DNA of 32,500 bases from an uncultured PS1 clade bacterium (GCA_902626605.1 CACOFZ010000001.1:1-32500); one strand, 5' to 3'; counted from the first letter of the stretch, positions 1 through 6,790 are shown. Translations and numbers: made by a program. The notes: generated by a model from the sequence alone, not told the origin.

Positions 1-1038
1 GAAATAAAAAATATTTTTCAAACGCTACCTTTAATGGCAGCTATGTCAATTGAAATACCAAATCCTGGTGATTACAAATCAATGGAGATTACCGGTGTTC
101 CTCTATTAATAACTCGCGATAAAAATGGAGTTGTAAATGCATTTAGAAATGTTTGTACTCATAGAGGAGCAATAATTGCCGAGCCTGGTATAGGAAATAG
201 GAGTAGATTTTCCTGTCCTTATCATGGATGGACTTTTACTAATACTGGAATTTTAATGGGTGTTACTGACAAACAGAAATTTGGTGAATTTGATACTAGC
301 TGCTTTGGCCTTGCCAAATTACCAAGTAAAGAATTAGGTGGAATGATTTTCGTTTCTCTCTCCAAAGATCAAGATATTAATTTTGAAAACTTTTTAGATG
401 GCATGCTTCCTGAAATAGAACATTTTAAACTTAATGATTGGTATTATCATGGATTTAAAGTCATTGAAGGAGCCAATTGGAAAATTGCCTTTGACGGATA
501 TTTAGAGGGATATCATTTTAATACTGCACATAAGGACACTATTGCGACAATGACTATGAATGACATAATGGATTTTACAGCGTTTGGTCCTCACTTAAGA
601 ATAGCATTTGCTTCTACAAACATTGAAGAAATTTATGAATTACCAAAAGATGAATGGTGGAAGAAGGAAGGGAATGGTGTTGATTTTGTTAGAACAATAT
701 TCCCAAATATAGCAATTTCTCTTGGATTAGGTATTGGACAGGTAGCTCAAATTCTTCCAGGCAAAACTCCATATGACAACACAACTGTTCTTCATTACAT
801 TGCACCTCAGCCTCCTCAAAATGATGAAGAATTAGCGGAGCTTGATCAAAATATGGAATTTCTAAGAAATGTGGTTAATGATGAAGATTACTTGCTAGGA
901 ATAGAAATTCAAAAAGGACTTAATTCTCAATCAAATGACACTGTTCTTTTTGGTAGAAATGAAAAAGGAAATCAATTTTTTCACAAGTATGTTGATTACT
1001 ATATCGATGATAGCATCAAAGACCCGCCAAAATTATAA
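1..1038 (+). CDS. Rieske-type ring-hydroxylating oxygenase, large subunit (5' partial)
   Basis: The reading frame is open to the first base of the window. The first in-frame ATG (34) lies only about ten residues before the conserved PNPGDY stretch, so the true start is upstream and the gene is cut. Numbering from base 1, the Rieske [2Fe-2S] ligands are C52-x-H54 and C72-x2-H75. The catalytic domain has the mononuclear-iron histidines in EGYHFNTAH (H172, H177), and an Asp in NDEDY is the likely third ligand. The family uses O2 and electrons from a reductase to hydroxylate or demethylate aromatic or other hydrophobic substrates in the cytoplasm. No reductase or ferredoxin is visible here, so the substrate cannot be assigned. 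A SnoaL-like gene follows after 21 bases, probably in the same operon. Confidence 0.88.
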   Translation, partial: EIKNIFQTLPLMAAMSIEIPNPGDYKSMEITGVPLLITRDKNGVVNAFRNVCTHRGAIIAEPGIGNRSRFSCPYHGWTFTNTGILMGVTDKQKFGEFDTSCFGLAKLPSKELGGMIFVSLSKDQDINFENFLDGMLPEIEHFKLNDWYYHGFKVIEGANWKIAFDGYLEGYHFNTAHKDTIATMTMNDIMDFTAFGPHLRIAFASTNIEEIYELPKDEWWKKEGNGVDFVRTIFPNIAISLGLGIGQVAQILPGKTPYDNTTVLHYIAPQPPQNDEELAELDQNMEFLRNVVNDEDYLLGIEIQKGLNSQSNDTVLFGRNEKGNQFFHKYVDYYIDDSIKDPPKL

Positions 1039-1059
1039 TTAAAATGTTAGGATATCTAA

Positions 1060-1515
1060 ATGAGTAAAGTTGAAAATAATAGAAAAATAATTGAAAAATA
1101 TTACTCATCAATAGCCAGCGGTGATTTTGAGACTGTTATATCCCTTATGCATAAAGATGTAATTTTTCATATTATTGGGGAAACCCCTTATGCAGGTATG
1201 TGGGAAGGAAGGGATAATATATATGGTATTTTAGTTCCCGCCGTAGTTTCAAATTTTAAAGAGGGTAGCGTAAAATTTGCTCAAAAATGGAGTATTATGT
1301 GTGTTGACGAAAAAAGAGCAACTGGTCTTATGAGTGCAAAAGCAGAAACTCATGATGGAAGAAATCTAGATATGACATATTGTCATATTTTAAAATTTAA
1401 TGGCTCTCAAATTGTTGAGGTACATGAATTCTTTGATACAGCACAAGGCGAAAAACTATTTGATAATGATAAATTAAACGGAAATTCCGGTAAATTAGGT
1501 ATAATGAATTTTTAA
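1060..1515 (+). CDS. SnoaL/NTF2-like domain protein
   Basis: This 151-residue protein has the SnoaL/ketosteroid-isomerase-like pattern: an N-terminal helix pair (NNRKIIEKYYSSIASGDFE), then 'LMHKDVIFHI', a GMWEGRDNI segment, and a C-terminal beta sheet ending in VEVHEFFDTAQ. The cone-shaped fold serves isomerases, cyclases, hydrolases and the beta subunits of ring-hydroxylating oxygenases. It follows the Rieske oxygenase gene by 21 bases on the same strand, so it may act on the same substrate or serve as a small partner subunit; that is inference. The ATG at 1060 has only a weak upstream GGAT ribosome site. No signal peptide is present, so it should be cytoplasmic. Confidence 0.75.
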   Translation: MSKVENNRKIIEKYYSSIASGDFETVISLMHKDVIFHIIGETPYAGMWEGRDNIYGILVPAVVSNFKEGSVKFAQKWSIMCVDEKRATGLMSAKAETHDGRNLDMTYCHILKFNGSQIVEVHEFFDTAQGEKLFDNDKLNGNSGKLGIMNF

Positions 1516-1602
1516 AAAATTAGTTTGTATTTATAAAACTAGGTAAATATGATACCGAAAATTAAAAGAGGAGATTTATAAAAAATATCTATTAAATTTT
1601 TT

Positions 1603-1608
1603 TATAAT
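1603..1608 (+). promoter_or_regulatory. possible -10 element upstream of panB
   Basis: A TATAAT hexamer lies 16 bases before the panB ATG. No convincing -35 is visible and no Shine-Dalgarno site lies between it and the ATG. If it is used, the panB transcript would be nearly leaderless. In such AT-rich DNA a TATAAT can occur by chance. Confidence 0.25.
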
Positions 1609-1624
1609 TAAATCTATTTATTAA

Positions 1625-2437
1625 ATGTCTACTCATAATAATAAACCAATAACTATTTCAACATTACGAAAGTTGAAAAAAAATTCTGAAAAATTTAGTT
1701 GTTTGACTGCTTATGAAGCTACTTTAGCTCAAAAAATAAGTGAAGCTGGAGTAGAGGTAATACTCGTTGGTGACAGCCTTGGCATGGTTGTACAAGGCCA
1801 TGATAGTACTCTTCCAGTTACAATGGATCAGTTAATTTATCATCTTGAATGTGTAGCTAGAGGTAATGTTAACTCCCACATTATGGCTGATATGCCATTT
1901 ATGAGTTATTCGACAGATGAATTGGCTTTGGAAAATGCTACAAGATTAATGCAAAATGGAGCTCATTCAGTAAAGATTGAGGGTGGTTCTTGGATATGTA
2001 AAATGACAAGTACTCTCGCTGAGAGAGGTATACCTGTTTGCGCGCATATGGGATTAACCCCACAATCAATTAACAGAATTGGTGGATACTTTGTTCAAGG
2101 AAGAGATACAAAAAAAAGACAAAAACTTATAGAGGAAGCCCAGTCATTAGAAAATGCTGGTGCCGAAATGTTACTTTTAGAATGTGTTCCAAATGATTTA
2201 TCAAAGGAAATTACAAATTTATTAAAAATACCAGTCATTGGAATTGGTGCAGGCCCCGAAACAGATGGTCAAATTATGGTAATACACGACTTACTTGGTA
2301 TTTCTTGTTTAGAAAAACCACCAAAATTTGTAAAAGATTTCCTTAAAAGTTCTTCATCTGTTGAAGTGGCTTTGAATAAATACGTTAAAAGCGTTAAGAC
2401 AAAAAAATTCCCGTCAAGGGCACATACTTTTTATTAA
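1625..2437 (+). CDS. panB: 3-methyl-2-oxobutanoate hydroxymethyltransferase (ketopantoate hydroxymethyltransferase)
   Basis: PanB transfers a hydroxymethyl group from 5,10-methylene-tetrahydrofolate to 2-oxoisovalerate, the first committed step of pantothenate and coenzyme A synthesis in the cytoplasm. The 270 residues match the family length and show its TIM-barrel signatures: SCLTAYEATLA, VGDSLGMVVQGHDSTLPVT (metal-binding Asp near residue 50), ADMPFMSY (second metal Asp), KIEGG, CAHMGLTPQS, LLLECVP (catalytic Glu) and IGIGAGPETDGQIMV. No Shine-Dalgarno site precedes the ATG, but the N-terminus aligns well with the family. panC begins one base after the stop, so the two are in one operon. 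Confidence 0.95.
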   Translation: MSTHNNKPITISTLRKLKKNSEKFSCLTAYEATLAQKISEAGVEVILVGDSLGMVVQGHDSTLPVTMDQLIYHLECVARGNVNSHIMADMPFMSYSTDELALENATRLMQNGAHSVKIEGGSWICKMTSTLAERGIPVCAHMGLTPQSINRIGGYFVQGRDTKKRQKLIEEAQSLENAGAEMLLLECVPNDLSKEITNLLKIPVIGIGAGPETDGQIMVIHDLLGISCLEKPPKFVKDFLKSSSSVEVALNKYVKSVKTKKFPSRAHTFY

Positions 2438-2438
2438 A

Positions 2439-3251
2439 ATGGAAATTATTGATAATGAGAATCAGGCCAAAGAAGTTCTCAAAGATTTTAATGAGACTGT
2501 TCTAGTTCCAACTATGGGTAATTTGCACAAGGGCCATTTAAGTCTTGTAAAAAAAGCTAAACAAGTTGGAAAAACAACTATAGTCTCTATTTATGTTAAT
2601 CCTCTTCAATTTGGAGTTAATGAGGATTTAGACAATTATCCAAGAACTCTAAACGATGATTTATTAAAGCTAGAACAAGCTGGCTGTGATTTTGTTTTCT
2701 GTCCTTCAGACAATATTCTTGAAAATATTCAAAAATATAAAGCTCCTGATATAAGTAAAAAATTATGTGGAAAAAGTAGGCCAAAACACTTTGATGGTGT
2801 TGTTACGATTGTAAGAAAACTTTTTGAGGTATTAAATCCTGATTATGCAATTTTTGGACTTAAAGATTATCAGCAATTTTTAATAATTAAAAAATTTTTT
2901 AAAAAACATAATTTTCAAACTAAAATCTTGGGTGGTCCAATTATAAGAGAGGATGACGGCTTGGCTATGTCATCAAGAAATAACTTATTGACTCCAGAGG
3001 ATAGAAAAATTGCTCCAAAAATTTATGAACAGTTAACCTTAATTAAAAACAATATTAAAAATAAAACACATAGTGAATTAATAATAAATTCTATTGAAGC
3101 TTTTAAAGAAAATAATATTTTTCCAGAATATTTAACAATTCTTAACCCTGAAACTTTAGAAGATGCAAATGAGAGTGACTCATCAGTATTGATTGCTATT
3201 GCAGTAAAATTAGGTAATGTCAGGTTGATTGATAATATTTTGATTAACTAG
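2439..3251 (+). CDS. panC: pantothenate synthetase (pantoate-beta-alanine ligase)
   Basis: PanC joins pantoate and beta-alanine with ATP through a pantoyl-adenylate. It belongs to the HIGH/KMSKS nucleotidyltransferase superfamily. The HIGH-like motif is H30-K-G-H33 within PTMGNLHKGH, followed by SIYVNPLQFG. The central stretch GVVTIVRKLFEVLNPDYAIF and FGLKDYQQ are family signatures, and the KMSKS equivalent is GLAMSSRN. Length (270) is normal for the family. It sits one base after panB and 21 bases before panD, so the whole route from 2-oxoisovalerate plus aspartate to pantothenate is in one run of genes. panE/ilvC for ketopantoate reduction is not in the window. Confidence 0.95.
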   Translation: MEIIDNENQAKEVLKDFNETVLVPTMGNLHKGHLSLVKKAKQVGKTTIVSIYVNPLQFGVNEDLDNYPRTLNDDLLKLEQAGCDFVFCPSDNILENIQKYKAPDISKKLCGKSRPKHFDGVVTIVRKLFEVLNPDYAIFGLKDYQQFLIIKKFFKKHNFQTKILGGPIIREDDGLAMSSRNNLLTPEDRKIAPKIYEQLTLIKNNIKNKTHSELIINSIEAFKENNIFPEYLTILNPETLEDANESDSSVLIAIAVKLGNVRLIDNILIN

Positions 3252-3272
3252 TAAATTTTTTTTGAGGTAAAA

Positions 3273-3653
3273 ATGCAAAAAACTCTATTAAGATCAAAAT
3301 TACACCGTATAAATGTAACCCAAGTTGAATTGGATTATGAGGGTTCTTGTGCTGTTGATACTGACATATTAAGAAAAGGTAATTTACAAGAATATGAAAA
3401 AATTGATATTTATAATGTTACAAATGGTGAGAGATTTTCTACATATTTAATGGCTGCCGAGGCAGGTTCTAAAACAGTATCAATTAATGGAGCAGCAGCG
3501 CATAAAGCCTCACTAAATGATATAATAATAATATGTGCTTATGGTTTATATGACGAAGAGGCTGCATTAATACATAAGCCCACCTTAGTCTACTTCGATG
3601 ATAATAATAATATTAAATCAATTAAAGATGGTATTCCTGAGCAAAAATCATAA
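3273..3653 (+). CDS. panD: aspartate 1-decarboxylase proenzyme
   Basis: PanD makes beta-alanine from aspartate with a pyruvoyl cofactor formed by self-cleavage. The cleavage site falls at the canonical place, Gly24-Ser25 in YEGSC; Ser25 becomes the pyruvoyl group. Other signatures are the N-terminal LLRSKLHRINVTQ, Y58-type NVTNGERF, and INGAAAH. Length 126 is typical. A GAGG ribosome site precedes the ATG. The stop codon overlaps the ATG of the next gene by one base (TAATG), suggesting translational coupling to the metallo-hydrolase that follows. Confidence 0.95.
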   Translation: MQKTLLRSKLHRINVTQVELDYEGSCAVDTDILRKGNLQEYEKIDIYNVTNGERFSTYLMAAEAGSKTVSINGAAAHKASLNDIIIICAYGLYDEEAALIHKPTLVYFDDNNNIKSIKDGIPEQKS

Positions 3654-4651
3654 TGAAGATTTTTCATTTTCTATTTTCACTAATATTACTTTCATCATGT
3701 TCAATTTTTGAAGATGAAGTTTTTAGAAATACTGATAGTAAGGCAATGTTGGAAGATGATATTATTAATGAAAAAAAGTCTCCGCCTTTTAGCTTTTTTA
3801 GAGCTTTACAATCTGTTGAAAGAGATGAGATTGAAATATCAAATGAATATAATAGCATCTCTGAAAAACCACTGGGTTATGCTTCTTGGATCGGTCATTC
3901 ATCTTTTATAATTAATAATTATGATCTAAACATTATTACAGATCCTATTTTTTCAAATAGGGCATCACCATTATCCTTTATAGGACCTAAAAGATTAATT
4001 AAACCAGCAATAGGTTATAAAGATCTTCCAAAAATTGATGTAGTTGTAATTAGCCATAATCATTATGACCACTTAGACTTAGATAGTGTTAAGAAATTAA
4101 ATAGAATTAACCCAGATACAATATTTCTTGTACCTTTAAAACTTAAAAATTGGTTTTTAAATAGAGGCATAAAAAATGTTTTTGAATTTGAATGGTGGCA
4201 ATCAAAAACAATTAAAAATACAACTTTTACATTTGTTCCTGTTCAACATTGGTCTAGACGAGGACTTTTTGATAAGAACAAAAGTTTATGGGGAGGCTGG
4301 TGGATTGAAAATACAAAAACCAAATTGATTCATTTAGGTGATACTGGTTATTCAAAGGATTTTATTGAAATAAATAAAAGATTGGGAAATCCTGATATAG
4401 CATTCATTCCTATAGGCGCATACGAACCAAGAAGGATTATGAAAAAAAGTCATATGAATCCACAAGAGGCATTAGATGCTGCTCTTGACTTAGGTGCAAA
4501 AAAATCCGTTGGAATGCATTGGGGAACATTTATTCTTACAACTGAACCAATTAAGGAACCAAAAATTATTCTCAATGATTTAATTGCAAAAAATAATTTT
4601 GATGATGATTTTTTTGTGACTATTAAACCAGGTAAAATTTATAAATTTTAG
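3653..4651 (+). CDS. MBL-fold metallo-hydrolase lipoprotein, NAPE-PLD/UlaG-like
   Basis: This 332-residue protein starts with a lipoprotein signal peptide: a short hydrophobic core and the lipobox LSSC, with Cys16 as the likely lipidated residue. The rest is a metallo-beta-lactamase fold of the COG2220 type. Visible marks are WIGHSSFII, TDPIFSNRASP, GPKR, the zinc motif H135-N-H-x-D-H140, VPVQHWSRRG, LWGGWWI, HLGDTGY, IGAYEPR and GMHWGTF. These resemble N-acyl-phosphatidylethanolamine phospholipase D relatives, so an esterase or phosphodiesterase acting on lipids or another amphiphile at the membrane is likely; the substrate is unknown. It is coupled to panD by a TAATG overlap, though no pantothenate step needs such an enzyme. 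Confidence 0.85.
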   Translation: MKIFHFLFSLILLSSCSIFEDEVFRNTDSKAMLEDDIINEKKSPPFSFFRALQSVERDEIEISNEYNSISEKPLGYASWIGHSSFIINNYDLNIITDPIFSNRASPLSFIGPKRLIKPAIGYKDLPKIDVVVISHNHYDHLDLDSVKKLNRINPDTIFLVPLKLKNWFLNRGIKNVFEFEWWQSKTIKNTTFTFVPVQHWSRRGLFDKNKSLWGGWWIENTKTKLIHLGDTGYSKDFIEINKRLGNPDIAFIPIGAYEPRRIMKKSHMNPQEALDAALDLGAKKSVGMHWGTFILTTEPIKEPKIILNDLIAKNNFDDDFFVTIKPGKIYKF

Positions 4652-4657
4652 TTAGAA

Positions 4658-4792
4658 CTAAAAAATAATTGATAAAAATTTAGTTAAAATTTTATCAAGA
4701 GAAACAAGAGAGTTTAATCTATTATTTTCAATAAGACTTAACTCTTCTGATAGTTTTGGATCGTTAAAATTTACTATACTTTCTTTAACCAT
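4658..4792 (-). CDS. possible small protein, 44 residues
   Basis: An open frame on the minus strand begins at an ATG (4792) and ends at TAG, reading MVKESIVNFNDPKLSEELSL and ending LTKFLSIIF. I do not recognise it. Its N-terminal half is polar with an acidic stretch and the C-terminal half is an amphipathic or hydrophobic helix. Support: its stop lies six bases from the stop of the convergent hydrolase gene, as for the other convergent pairs in this window, and it would otherwise leave the only large gap. It follows two striking hairpins. Against it: it is short, the DNA is AT-rich, and the ribosome site (AAGG, far upstream) is weak. Confidence 0.35.
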   Translation of the reverse strand: MVKESIVNFNDPKLSEELSLIENNRLNSLVSLDKILTKFLSIIF

Positions 4793-4810
4793 TTTTACTT
4801 AAAACCTTTT

Positions 4811-4859
4811 TTGATAATCCCTTCCTTGAAATAGGAGGGAGGATGGAAGGGATTATCAA
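4811..4859. repeat. perfect 15-bp hairpin with GGA-rich/CCT-rich loop (copy 1)
   Basis: The left arm TTGATAATCCCTTCC (4811-4825) and right arm GGAAGGGATTATCAA (4845-4859) are perfect inverted complements around a 19-base loop (4826-4844) containing AGGAGGGAGGAT. On the minus strand the loop contains ATCCTCCCTCCT. It is the sister of the hairpin at 4894-4941; the arms share AATCCCTTC/GAAGGGATT. No T-run follows directly on either strand, so it is not a normal intrinsic terminator. It could be a structured RNA element or a protein-binding palindrome; the strand is not known. Confidence 0.8.
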
Positions 4860-4893
4860 TACTTTAATCATTTTTTTACTCAACAAATTTTTT

Positions 4894-4941
4894 GGACAAT
4901 CCCTTCAAGGGAATGGGAGGGGGGGAAGGAAGGGATTGTCC
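4894..4941. repeat. perfect 13-bp hairpin with G-tract loop, possible quadruplex (copy 2)
   Basis: The arms GGACAATCCCTTC (4894-4906) and GAAGGGATTGTCC (4929-4941) pair perfectly. The 22-base loop (4907-4928) carries GGG, GGG and a run of seven G. Together with the GGG of the right arm this fits the pattern of four G-tracts of three or more with short spacers, i.e. a possible G-quadruplex on the plus strand. The minus strand is a C/T-only tract over most of the loop. In DNA of roughly 30% GC this is a marked composition island. See the separate finding on compensatory changes relative to copy 1. Confidence 0.8.
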
Positions 4942-4972
4942 GTTATGTTACAACCAATGGGTTGAAACTTAA

Positions 4973-5281
4973 TTATTTAAAATCAGCTCTAAATGCAGTG
5001 TAAGCACCATTTTTACTTTGGATTGACCTAACATCTTCATAAAGAACACAGTAAGCACCATTAGAATTTAAACTGTAAGCTTCACAGCTTGATCTTGTCT
5101 TGCAAGCATTTAAGCAGTTATCAGCAATTCTATATTTTGCAGTTGTTTTGTAAGAAAGAATTTTTCCACCAGTGACTATCACTTCATTTTTGCTATTTGA
5201 AATTTCTGCAAATGCAGGCGAGATAGCAACAAAAACTGAAAGAAATAATCCAGCAATAAAAATATTTTTTAACAAAGACAT
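4973..5281 (-). CDS. small secreted Cys-rich protein, PAN/apple-like
   Basis: The start at 5281 is preferred over the in-frame ATG at 5293 because GGAG sits six bases before it. The product is 102 residues with a clear Sec signal peptide ending in AFA (cleavage after residue 25). The mature part of about 77 residues has four cysteines (56, 60, 66, 78) in the pattern C-x3-C-x5-C-x11-C with EAYSLN and CVLYEDV. This resembles a short PAN/apple-type module, known for binding proteins or carbohydrates outside the cytoplasm; the assignment is tentative. It should reside in the periplasm or on the surface. It is divergent from the LysR gene and followed by the two hairpins. Confidence 0.7.
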   Translation of the reverse strand: MSLLKNIFIAGLFLSVFVAISPAFAEISNSKNEVIVTGGKILSYKTTAKYRIADNCLNACKTRSSCEAYSLNSNGAYCVLYEDVRSIQSKNGAYTAFRADFK

Positions 5282-5293
5282 AATCAACTCCAT

Positions 5294-5413
5294 AATCTTG
5301 ATTAGTGTTATATGACATTATGCTATTATTTATCAAATTAATTATATAAATGTTTACTATTTATTTAATAAATGATAATATATTTATATTATTAATTAAA
5401 AGGTATTTATATT
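5294..5413. promoter_or_regulatory. divergent promoter region, PAN-like gene / LysR gene
   Basis: This very AT-rich spacer must hold promoters for both divergent genes. Two inverted repeats are visible: TAATC-TT-GATTA at 5293-5304, at the leader of the minus-strand gene, and ATAATATA-TT-TATATTAT at 5375-5392, just before the LysR gene. LysR regulators usually bind such dyads in the divergent spacer and repress themselves. In DNA this AT-rich short palindromes are common, so operator status is only a suggestion. AAAGG at 5399-5403 is the ribosome site of the LysR gene. Confidence 0.35.
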
Positions 5414-6439
5414 ATGAATTTATCAAGAATAGATTTAAATCTTCTCCTAGTTTTTACATCAATTTATAATGAAAAAACAATAACTAAAGCAGCTGATAAG
5501 CTTAATTTATCACAATCCGCAGTAAGTAATGCTCTTAACAGATTAAGGTATACACTAGATGATGATTTATTTTTTAGATCATCAGACATGATGAAACCAA
5601 CAAAAAAAGCAGAAGACTTATATTATCCAATTCAAAATGCCCTTGACTCAATTCAGTCATCTCTGAGTGATGAGGAGTTTAATCCTGCAAAATCAGATAG
5701 ACTTTTTAAGTTTTGTTTACCTGATATTGCGGCAGGAAGAATTTTTCCTCAACTTGCACAAGTATTTCAAGAAGAGGCTCCTAATATTCAAGTATCTTCC
5801 GTTTCAACCTCAAAAGGTGATTTAGAAAAATTAAAAAATCAGGAGTTAGATTTTATTATTTCATCTGATGAAGGACTTCGATCTGAATTAAAATCATATT
5901 CCGATGAAAAGTTTGACGAACATTTTAATAGTTTTCTTATTTATAAAGATCGCCCTCTTTGTGTAGGTAGAAAAGGAAATCCTTTTTTTGACAAAAATGG
6001 TGAAATAAGTCTCGAAAATTATACAGCAGCAAATCACGTTCATGTTTCTTATGACGGAACAATTGATAGCCCTGTAAATGATTATTTAAATGATATTGGA
6101 AAAAAAAGAAATATTACCATGTCTGTCAATTATGTATCAGTTGCAAAGGAAATCATTCGTGCCTCAGATTATTTAATAACTTTATCAGGACATCTAGCTT
6201 CATACTTTAACAAAGCTAATAATTTTGTTGTTGCTCCTATGCCCTTTGATACAAATGAATATTCCGTTCGTCTATTTTGGAATAAGCGATCAGAAAATGA
6301 TGCAGCTCATGCATGGATGCTGGGAAATTTATCCAGAATACAGGAAAAGAACTTTGGATTAGATGGTGATAATGTTGATCATTATTACACCGATCCAGAT
6401 AATAGATATTCTGTTGTAGGGTCGAATTCTCAAACTTAG
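5414..6439 (+). CDS. LysR-family transcriptional regulator (NodD-like group)
   Basis: This is a 341-residue LysR-type regulator. Residues 1-65 form the winged helix-turn-helix: the opening MNLSRIDLNLLLVFTSIYNEK, TKAADKLNLSQSAVSNALNRLR, and LDDDLFFRSSDMMKPTKKAEDL. The remainder is the two-lobed effector domain (FKFCLPDIAAGRIFPQL... LDFIISSDEGL... YVSVAKEIIRASDYLITL). The opening 'SRIDLNLL' and 'LFFR' with downstream spacing resemble the NodD/SyrM branch. The effector is unknown. The gene is divergent from the PAN-like protein, its most likely target, and its stop abuts the convergent YkoF-like gene with no spacer. Confidence 0.9.
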   Translation: MNLSRIDLNLLLVFTSIYNEKTITKAADKLNLSQSAVSNALNRLRYTLDDDLFFRSSDMMKPTKKAEDLYYPIQNALDSIQSSLSDEEFNPAKSDRLFKFCLPDIAAGRIFPQLAQVFQEEAPNIQVSSVSTSKGDLEKLKNQELDFIISSDEGLRSELKSYSDEKFDEHFNSFLIYKDRPLCVGRKGNPFFDKNGEISLENYTAANHVHVSYDGTIDSPVNDYLNDIGKKRNITMSVNYVSVAKEIIRASDYLITLSGHLASYFNKANNFVVAPMPFDTNEYSVRLFWNKRSENDAAHAWMLGNLSRIQEKNFGLDGDNVDHYYTDPDNRYSVVGSNSQT

Positions 6440-6688
6440 TTAGATTGCTTGATAATTGGGTAAAAATTTTGTCACAAAAACGGCTTTATTTTTATTGTTT
6501 ACATTCCATTTTATCGAGCTCGATAAAACTTCCATAACAATATCAAAATCCCCATAGATAACTGTGCTAGTTGGAAAAACTTCTAACTTTATATCATTAT
6601 AACTTTTTAAATGTTCAATAAAATTTTCTATAATAGGAAGGTATTTATCTTCTAATGGGTACATTGTAATTTCTATCGATAATTCCAT
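6440..6688 (-). CDS. YkoF/MTH1187-like (DUF77, UPF0045) thiamine-binding-type protein
   Basis: The 82 residues show the DUF77/YkoF-like pattern: an opening strand LSIEITMYPLEDKYLPIIENFIEHL, then KLEVFPTSTVIYGDFDIVMEVLSS, and a closing strand KAVFVTKFLP. Relatives are small ferredoxin-like-fold proteins that form dimers or tetramers; some bind thiamine or a related ligand through the 'TST..YG' region. A role as a vitamin-binding or carrier protein is possible, and no thiamine transport gene is nearby to strengthen it. Length is close to single-domain members. The stop codon is directly adjacent to the LysR stop. Confidence 0.75.
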   Translation of the reverse strand: MELSIEITMYPLEDKYLPIIENFIEHLKSYNDIKLEVFPTSTVIYGDFDIVMEVLSSSIKWNVNNKNKAVFVTKFLPNYQAI

Positions 6689-6790
6689 TTCATACTCGTT
6701 AATTAAATTTAATTTTGATAATTTTATTTTATTTATAATTAAAATAAGTTCTAATATTAATCAATTTATAAAGTATAAAGGGAGCAACAA

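Noticed and set aside
1549-1581. Ten-codon frame (MIPKIKRGDL) before panB as a leader peptide
   Set aside because: It has no ribosome site, no run of codons tied to pantothenate precursors, and no terminator-like structure behind it. An AAGAGGAG stretch inside it has no start codon in reach.
3664-3911. Reading frames on both strands inside the metallo-hydrolase gene
   Set aside because: They are shadow frames of a well-supported gene with clear family motifs and have no ribosome sites.
4811-4941. Tandem hairpins as a minimal CRISPR array
   Set aside because: Only two units, the units are not identical, the spacing sequence is AT-rich and no cas gene is near. The strong inner symmetry fits a hairpin element better.
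4811-4941. Hairpins as a bidirectional Rho-independent terminator between convergent genes
   Set aside because: The stems are not followed directly by a T-run on either strand (a T-run at 4871-4877 on the plus strand is 11 bases past copy 1), and the loops of 19 and 22 bases are far longer than usual.
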